Positions 1 to 7,000 of a stretch of DNA of 11,238 bases are shown piece after piece. Every line of letters begins with the position of its first letter. Position 1 is the first letter of the stretch. The position numbers and the translations under genes were made by a program. The DNA is from Hemicentrotus pulcherrimus (Eukaryota > Echinodermata > Echinoidea > Camarodonta > Strongylocentrotidae): assembly GCA_003118195.1 (NCBI GenBank), contig BEXV01000537.1, forward strand, positions 199,396-210,633. The letters are read 5' to 3'. The notes under the pieces were generated by a model that saw nothing but the letters and a program-made list of their open reading frames with translations, did no database searches and was not told where the DNA came from.

Positions 1-21
1 CCCCCCCCCCCCCCCCCCCCC
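1..21. repeat. poly-C run at window edge
   Basis: There are twenty-one consecutive C bases at the extreme left. With the T run at the right edge, this suggests the sequence record begins and ends in homopolymers, where shotgun contigs commonly break. The true length of the run may be mis-stated. Confidence 0.9.
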
Positions 22-835
22 AAACAAAAGTAAACTTTTTGTAGGCCCTAGTTTTGATATCACTATCAGCCTTGCTGCACTAGCTGCCAGAATGGCAGGC
101 AAATACAATTTCTACAAACACTGTTGATCATGGTTGATGTATTTGATGTTAACTGAGTTTCTCTGACACGTTTGATTAACATGCTTATGACACACTAAAA
201 ACAAAGAATGGTGAATTCTATGTTGGTACTTGAATTTAGCAGACGACAATTCGGCTAATCACTTCCGCGTATACGATCGCGATCGCAAGTACCCGGCGAG
301 CAGTTTCACAGCTTAACTTCAAAGTCACAACAAACAAAAGGAATTAGTATTAGTAATCATACTAATGGTTCTAATATATTTTGGGAAATATTACCTCCGT
401 TTAAACGTTGTATGTCAGCTGGCAGATTTACCTGATATGTAGATCTCGGTAACATCAAGCTACTGCAAGTTGAATGAAGTAGTTTAGCCACAGCTAGTCT
501 GTCTGTTATGCTGTCAACACAAAAACGAACCTATACAACAGTTTCTATCAGCTATTTTCTGATAGCCAATTTGATAAGCGTGATGATAGCAACGATCACG
601 GACAAAGTTGTATTTTTTGTTAATATAAAGTATAAAATACATTGGTGTATCTAGAACCCCCTTCTGGGGAATTAAATCATTTCATCAACAAATAAGTAAT
701 TCAGAATTACTGTGATCTCTGGGATTTATTATGATCATAAAAATTGTTTTCAAACCTACAATTTGCACATATATACAATGATCGATGTAAATATTTATGA
801 GCCAAAAATGTTATTGGAGCCCACTTTTTCAAGTA
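22..835. other. AT-rich intergenic DNA, no gene seen
   Basis: No credible coding exon is visible on either strand. Short local structure includes a 12-bp perfect palindrome CGATCGCGATCG at 274-285 and a small TATCAG/CTGATA inverted repeat near 547-565. A TATAAA-like word near 630 has no associated gene, so it is not called a promoter. Confidence 0.6.
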
Positions 836-1312
836 CTAAAAAGTGCCCCTTTTTACACAGGAAAAGTGCCCCTTTAACTTTGAAAGAAGCGCCCCTTTTT
901 ACATAATATGAAAATGGAAAAAGACTATTTCATAGTTGAAAAGGGGCATTTCTGAGAGGGTATAAGGGCTCTTTTTTTAAATGGGGGCACTTATCATAAG
1001 AAAAAGGGGCACTTATTAGAAAGGAAAGGGTGCACATGTGAAAATATAAGGTGCGCTTATCCGACTTAAAAAGGGGTAGTTACTAATAGGGAAAGGGGCA
1101 CTTCTTACAAAGGAAAAGGGCCAAAGGGGCATTTGTCAAAATAAAAAGGGCACCTCTGAGATTTTTATAGGGCAATTATCAGAGGTGAAGCGGGCGCTTA
1201 ACAAAAGTAAAAAGGGGCGCTTCTCGTACCCGAAGAGGGGCACTTACTAGAGATTATAAAAAGGGCACTTATAAGAATGGAAAATGGACAATTCATACTA
1301 GTGCCCCTTTTC
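836..1312. repeat. degenerate ~21-bp minisatellite, AAAAGGGGCACTT units, mixed orientation
   Basis: The core AAAAGGGGCACTT (or a close variant) recurs about fifteen times in forward orientation between about 940 and 1270. Spacing is mostly 20-22 bp, at roughly 941, 962, 983, 1003, 1023, 1049, 1070, 1091, 1120, 1146, 1168, 1189, 1211, 1233 and 1259. The reverse complement AAGTGCCCCTTTT appears three times on the left flank (841, 863, 886) and once on the right flank (about 1300), so the outer units oppose the inner ones. Units are diverged and the DNA between cores is not conserved. The short ORFs across it are low-complexity by-products. A single core-like word, GGTGCCCCTTTTTAA, occurs far away near 10787. 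Confidence 0.8.
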
Positions 1313-1326
1313 ATGTCATTAATATA

Positions 1327-1354
1327 TTCTTTCTTTCTTTCTTTCATTCATTCA
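1327..1354. repeat. TTCT/ATTC microsatellite
   Basis: About four TTCT units are followed by ATTC variants directly to the right of the minisatellite. It is a simple sequence repeat. Confidence 0.8.
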
Positions 1355-1493
1355 ATCTTCCCTCCTTTTTTCTTGTTATCTTTCTTCTATTTTGGGCCGC
1401 GTGGAACTTTTTTGGGGGCAGCAGCCCAAAAGCCACCCACTCCACCCGTATACAAACAAGGTTTTTAAAAAAAAATGGACATTGGCCCAGTGA

Positions 1494-1532
1494 CCCCCCC
1501 CCCTCCCCTTCCCCTCCCATTTCCCTTCCTCT
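1494..1532 (-). repeat. C-rich tract; G-quadruplex-type motif on the minus strand
   Basis: C10-T-C4-TT-C4-T-C3 at 1494-1518 continues as a pyrimidine tract to 1532. Read on the minus strand it has four G runs of three or more with loops of one to two bases, which fits the standard intramolecular quadruplex pattern (i-motif on the plus strand). No gene start next to it can be supported. Confidence 0.7.
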
Positions 1533-2300
1533 GCAGACCCGTTGACACATTTAGGACATTTAGTTTAGGATACAATCATCATTCTTATTAGTAATTGAAA
1601 TGATACAATAAAATATTTTGAATAAGAAAACATAGTCAGCAGCTATATAAGATCCATAATTGTCGCTATCGCTAAATAGTTACTAGCTCTTCTGCATAGC
1701 ACTGTAACTTGGTCGATAATTTCTACCAAACTGAATAAGAATCCCCGGTAAGCGTCGATCAAGACCCTCGCAAATCCTAGGCCTGCGATCCCGGCTGGTT
1801 TGGGCCCTAACGATCTGAGCGCCTCGCATTATTATCTGCGACATTTCCCACTAGCACTGTGCGCTGCATGCATGTACTGCACTCTCGATCGACGCGCGGG
1901 ACAATTTGAAAGGAGCAGTCGACCACGGCCATCCTCATCACATATAGATCTAAACTAAAGATATTTAAAATAACAGTTAGCCGGCCGCATGAAAATTGAG
2001 AGGTATTTTGTTCAAGACGTCGGAGCAAAAGGTATGAAATTACTTTCGCACCATGAGATGATTACAAAATCCAAATTACTATTTCCAAATTACAATTTGG
2101 AAAGTCTAGGCCCGGCCCTACACGTACAGGCTACAGAGAGTAGGCCGTGTTAGGTCTCAGAGTCAGATGTTGTAAGACCTAGAATCTATCTGGTTTTGAC
2201 AGTTTTATTCTGTAAAATAAGATTAAGACTGCCAGCCTAGCCATATGTATACTATAGTATAGATAGTGTAACTACTCTATGAATGTCAGTTTGACCTGTG
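1533..2300. other. gene-free stretch; possible but unproven promoter or non-coding first exon
   Basis: No protein-coding exon is recognised. The part from about 1740 to 2035 is richer in G+C and CpG than its surroundings (for example CGATCGACGCGCGGG around 1887-1901), and AAAAG|GTATGA at 2027-2037 would be an acceptable splice donor. A non-coding first exon of the downstream OFD1 gene could therefore lie here, but no transcript evidence exists in the sequence. A 14-bp perfect palindrome TATACTATAGTATA is at 2248-2261. Confidence 0.35.
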
Positions 2301-2338
2301 TTGTGTTGACTTGGCTTGGTTGTGTTGACTTGGCTTGG
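2301..2338. repeat. perfect 19-bp tandem duplication
   Basis: TTGTGTTGACTTGGCTTGG occurs at 2301-2319 and again at 2320-2338 without mismatch. The flanks continue with related TGTG and CTTGG words, so this is a small recent slippage or duplication product. Confidence 0.9.
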
Positions 2339-2497
2339 CTTGAGAAGTTATGACCATGATGACAGTTACAATCGTAATATTAAGGAGAATGATGAGATAT
2401 TGATGATAGTGCAGTGAGCATCTGAGGATGGTAGGCTGCTAGGCATGGGCAAAATTGTACAACTTGCCGTCCTGTTACTGTTGTTATGCTAGTGTTG

Positions 2498-3055
2498 GCT
2501 TTCACTTTCAGGTCAGAATGGTTCTTGGGCAAAATAAAAATCTACATCAACTGTCTGCCAAGTGCCAACTAGTATTAAAGTGTGAAGATACATGTAGGCC
2601 TAGATCTATGTGTACAAGAACTGCCGCATGCTGATGATCCTGCTTTTGTGATGTGGCACACTCTGAAGCATGCAGAACTACAGTGCCTTGTACGCAATGA
2701 TGGCCTGTACTTGTAGCGAAGAAGAAGAAGAATTAGAATCCAAAGGAGAAATGTGATTAAAGGGTCACATGACTTTGCGCCGCTGCCCGGAGAAACCGAA
2801 ACGATTTACAAATGAGGACGGGAGCAATGTGTGAAGACCTTCATGATCAACTATACTTCCCGTTCTGTATGCTCTACAATTACTGTGCCCTTTTGAAAGC
2901 TCGCTATGGTAAAACTAAAGACAATCTCATGTTGACATGTCATTAGATTAGGAGACAGGATTGACTTTGAGTGTCAGTACCAACAAAAGTTTTGAGTTGA
3001 GATAGACAGAAAATCTATCTGTCATGTCATAAAATATTTTAAAAACACTTGTCTT
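2498..3055 (+). repeat. copy 1 of a near-identical ~560-bp duplicated segment
   Basis: This 558-bp stretch is repeated at 3057-3616 with a constant offset of 561 after the first few bases. I count three substitutions and one 2-bp indel. All but one of these lie in the first ~25 bases; the exception is A at 2976 against G at 3537. A (GAA)5 microsatellite at 2718-2732 has the same unit count in both copies. There is no coding exon inside. A GGTCACATGAC E-box-type word sits near 2763. The copies are separated only by the single N at 3056, which points to an assembly overlap. Confidence 0.95.
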
Positions 3056-3056
3056 N
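3056..3056. other. single ambiguous base (N) at the junction of the two copies
   Basis: This is the only non-ACGT base in the window and it falls exactly between the two duplicated segments. That is the signature expected of a minimal gap symbol joining overlapping contigs. Confidence 0.95.
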
Positions 3057-3616
3057 GCTTTCACTTTTTCAGCTCAGAATGATTCTTGGGCAAAATAAAA
3101 ATCTACATCAACTGTCTGCCAAGTGCCAACTAGTATTAAAGTGTGAAGATACATGTAGGCCTAGATCTATGTGTACAAGAACTGCCGCATGCTGATGATC
3201 CTGCTTTTGTGATGTGGCACACTCTGAAGCATGCAGAACTACAGTGCCTTGTACGCAATGATGGCCTGTACTTGTAGCGAAGAAGAAGAAGAATTAGAAT
3301 CCAAAGGAGAAATGTGATTAAAGGGTCACATGACTTTGCGCCGCTGCCCGGAGAAACCGAAACGATTTACAAATGAGGACGGGAGCAATGTGTGAAGACC
3401 TTCATGATCAACTATACTTCCCGTTCTGTATGCTCTACAATTACTGTGCCCTTTTGAAAGCTCGCTATGGTAAAACTAAAGACAATCTCATGTTGACATG
3501 TCATTAGATTAGGAGACAGGATTGACTTTGAGTGTCGGTACCAACAAAAGTTTTGAGTTGAGATAGACAGAAAATCTATCTGTCATGTCATAAAATATTT
3601 TAAAAACACTTGTCTT
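3057..3616 (+). repeat. copy 2 of the ~560-bp duplicated segment
   Basis: This is the direct-orientation partner of 2498-3055. It runs smoothly into unique DNA at about 3617 (TTGAGTTTTTATGC), whereas copy 1 stops at the N. Relative to copy 1 it has a TT insertion near 3068 and G at 3537. No coding sequence is recognised. Confidence 0.95.
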
Positions 3617-3949
3617 TTGAGTTTTTATGCTATCGGTGAGGTCAAATATTTGGTGCCCAGTAGACAAAGGGCCTCCCATCATTCATACATGTAGTTCTAC
3701 AACAATTGATGTATTGATTACTAGTATTGGCTTCCTTTCCAAACTAATCATTTTCAAATCTGACTGACATGAGCGCTATACAAGAACCCACTATTATTAT
3801 TTTTATTATAATTCAGCTCTAAACAAAACAAAATACTTGAAATAACTTATGACAAGTAAACAAGGCAATATTGAAAAGAACTTCGAAGTTAGGATTCAGT
3901 GCTAATACTATGGGCATATTTTTATTTTTGATACGTTTTCAATCCACAG
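3617..3949. other. upstream flank of OFD1 coding start, with SINE-like tail
   Basis: This is AT-rich DNA without a coding exon. At 3775-3788 it contains GCTATACAAGAACC followed by an ATT-rich tail (3791-3812). The same 14-mer recurs at 10908-10921, again followed by ATT-type repeats, so both are read as degenerate 3' ends of one SINE-like family. The last ~40 bases form a T-rich tract ending in CCACAG, suitable as a splice acceptor for a 5' UTR intron. Confidence 0.5.
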
Positions 3950-3995
3950 AAAGTGAAGCTGGCACAAAAATAAAGTTGGAGGGGTCTGAATCATC
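3950..3995 (+). other. OFD1: probable 5' UTR part of the first coding exon
   Basis: The tract TTTTCAATCCACAG ending at 3949 is a good 3' splice site, so an upstream non-coding exon is likely. The 46 bases before the start codon contain no ATG and carry an in-frame TGA at 3987-3989, which fixes the start at 3996. The start context ATCATGG has A at -3 and G at +4, which is favourable for initiation. Confidence 0.55.
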
Positions 3996-4094
3996 ATGGA
4001 TGCTAGCAGTGATACAGAGCCTATGTCGGCTGGTGAATTAAAATCAAGGCTCTACCAGACTTTCAGAGAAAGGGGATTGGTTGAATCACTCAAG
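3996..4094 (+). CDS. OFD1: OFD1 coding exon 1 (residues 1-33)
   Basis: The exon begins with [19 protein letters not shown] and ends SLK before the donor AAG|GTTTGT, in phase 0. Its second half starts the amphipathic helix shared by OFD1 and FOP/FGFR1OP-type proteins, with the pattern L-x3-L-x3-F-x3-G-x3-SLK. The first ~12 residues are acidic and unlike vertebrate OFD1. Met10 would be an alternative start, but its context is weaker. Confidence 0.92.
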
Positions 4095-7000
4095 GTTTGT
4101 TAGATGATTTGTTAGATGATTAGATGATTCAGTTTCTCTCCTTTTCCAAATTCAGAATACTTTTTCAAAAGTAAATATTTTTAGTTCTTTATCATGTTCT
4201 GTGAATTTTATGTTGCATAGAAAGCATGGTGGAAGGGAAAGTAATCTAAAAACATAAATAATCACCAAATTAAATATTCCTCTAAAAACTGTTGTGTAAA
4301 TAAGAATTTGAAAGTGTTAAATTTAGGTTTCAAAGTGAGTCTTTAAAAAAAGAACATTATATCAGGTTTGTTATTTTCATTTCTTCACAAGAAATGGTTA
4401 CAGCAATGAACCAATAACCAAACTAGTCTTTTTAGGCTATGATAAAATTTGACTCAAATTTTCTAATATCAAGGTGCTCACTTTGGGAATAGAAATACTG
4501 TCTAATATATTTTTCATTGTCTGTTTTTATCTGAAATAGTCGCAGCTACGAACCAAGCTTGTAACAGAACTGAGACAGAGTGCCAATTTACAGCATGTCA
4601 AGTTTGCCTCAAGTCCATCAGCAATCGTAACCGCTTCACTCGATGGCTCCTCGTCACTCATGCTGAGAGCTGCCAACTCCCTGGTCGCCGACCACCTGAG
4701 ACGAGGTGGCTATGATTACTCAGTTGCTGTCTTTTTGCCAGAGAGTGGAGCTGCAGAAGACAAGGTGTGTTATGATTTTTAGAACAACATTTTAGGACTT
4801 TCCCACTTTACTTTATACATGTATGTATGTGACAAATGTTTATTGATATTTAAACGGTCCTTTAATTGTCAAGAAATGTTGTTTGTAAAAAAATGGTTAA
4901 AAAGAAAGTTCATCTTTTGTGGGTACATACATTTCATAAGGTCAACATCTGATGAGCCAACCCAGACAGCTTTATCAGTCACAAACTCACAAGTCAAAGC
5001 AAGTTTGTTGTAAACTTTGTAAAGATAACATAGGCATTCATGTTTTAAATGTTTATTAACTTTTTGCATTCTGATACATCATAAGAGTCAATAATCTTCT
5101 TTGCACTTTGTCATAGTTTGAACTCAAATAGTCTGAAAGATCCTCCTGAATCTCAATTGTATGCATTTATTTTTCCTGTTTTCTTTGTTTTTATTCTGAT
5201 TTCTAAATAGTTGTTCACTGTGCCAGACTTGTTAGATCTTCTGAGAATTGCTCCAAGCTCTCAATTGTATAAGAAGTTGGTAAGAGATTGTTTTTAATAT
5301 GAATATTTGTATCTTATATACTATTACATCTATGTCTATAATGTGTAATGTCTTTGAAAAAAAAATTAATATAAACTTTCCTGAACATTAGAGGGGGGGG
5401 GGGGTGGAAAGTGACAGTATCAGCAGAATGACCGCTTCCATAAATCGCTGATATAAAGGTATATATTTCCTAGTCAATTAGATAAAGTGGGTGCAACTTT
5501 TTTATGTCATAAACCACAGACAAACTATTGATACATTCCTATGAGATTTTTGTGGTTTGGATCATTTAAACTTCTAGTAATATTGTCAAACCTATGTAGA
5601 CCATTATAAAAAGGAATCAAACTGGTAAATAAATATACAGGAACTTTCATCATAAAATCTTTTGATTGTTTTGCCCTAAAGTCTTGTTACATGACAGAAT
5701 GTACAGTTTGTTTGGAAATGTAGTGGTGTAAGTTGCAATGCCTTTTTTTCTTTTTCAATGCATGTTATGATTTTGAGATTATTATACTTTTAACAATATA
5801 AATTACTGATTTTTGCTTCTGTTTTAGGCTGCTGAACTCCCAAGATATGATTCAAAAGGTAAGAAATTTTTCAAGGACGTTCCTTACATAGATTAGTATG
5901 AGAATCACACAAAACTGACATTCAGGGGAATGAGAACAATGTTTAATTACTGAGCAGATAGAGATATAAATAAAGAGTGAGATAAGGGTTGATTTTAATT
6001 CCTTCCAAGCTTATTCTCTCATATCGGGTTACTCATTAATTGTGAGGCTGATTTTGCTATGGCATTGTTTGTATTACAGCAGTTGTCCACTTCTTGCTAT
6101 TCAGTGTTAGAGAACATGTCACCTATTTCCAGCGCATTACATTTTCTGTAAAATTGTACCCTTCTATATGTTCGCATTGATATGTAGGTAACACTGCCTT
6201 GAACATTGTGATCGTTGTTATCAGACTGTTATACAGTTGACAATGAAATTATTCATACCCCTTGTAAAGTTGATGCTTTTTGTGTTTTTCATAACTCAAG
6301 AATGACAGGTGTACTGGTTGCTTTAGGGACATTTTTGAGTACTTATAAATGAAAGCTTTAATATGCCACATTCTCAAGAAACATAAATCAGTAAAAAAAT
6401 CAACTTTCCACATACCTAAACAAAAAATTTAGTAAGGGTATAAACAATTTAGTAACGTATGTAAAAAGAAGCCTTTTATGTACATTTTATCAACAGGGTT
6501 CCTATGGCAGCTATTGACAGAGTTGAGCGCTGGTCAAGCGAGAAAGCAGGAGCATGTAGGCATACAGGTTGATGCACACCCAATGCACCAGTCTTCCATA
6601 GGTCAGTCATATATTATAACAAGGGTGATGGGTTTTTCCCTCATTTTGTTTTTTTGTTGCTCCTGTTCATTGATGTTAGTTAAAACATGCTATATATTTG
6701 TAGGTTGTCCATAAATCCATTTGTCCATCCAGCAGCCTTGTTTTGGGGCCTGTTTCAAAGACTATGTATATGAATTTCAAGTATCTAAATGGCATACATC
6801 ACCATAGGAAGTAAGGCTTACAGAAAGAGGAACTGATTATGTGTTTGTAATATTTCATAGAGCTGTATACAAAAGAGAAACAGATTTGTTACAGCCATAC
6901 TCTCTAAAGGAGATCTCAAAAGAAATATTCAGAAGTATTAACAGATACTCCAAATTCTGATGATGGTATGCAGGGCTCTCTGGAAGAGCAAGCCCAGAAA

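Noticed and set aside
274..285. CGATCGCGATCG palindrome as a repeated highly iterated element
   Set aside because: Only one copy is present; such iterated elements belong to cyanobacteria, which the window is not.
601..645. TATA-like words (TATAAAGTATAAAATAC) as a promoter
   Set aside because: The region is AT-rich and no transcript start or gene can be linked to them.
836..1312. CRISPR-like array suggested by regularly spaced repeats
   Set aside because: The cores are too short (about 13 bp), diverged and in both orientations, spacers are only about 8 bp, and the DNA is clearly eukaryotic.
712..1550. Short open frames across the minisatellite and pyrimidine tracts
   Set aside because: They are low-complexity translations of repeats (runs of F/S/P or G/E) without homology.
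1807..2028. 73-residue open frame on the minus strand in the CpG-richer zone
   Set aside because: The predicted peptide has no recognisable domain, no plausible splice partners and no compositional sign of coding; it is no longer than expected by chance.
2498..3616. Genuine recent tandem duplication with functional regulatory content
   Set aside because: The N at the exact junction and the mismatches concentrated at one edge favour an assembly artefact, so it is not reported as biology.
6478..6714. A 78-residue stand-alone gene starting at 6478
   Set aside because: Only 6497-6601 is coding, as OFD1 exon 5. The upstream ATG and the downstream hydrophobic tail are intron sequence read through.
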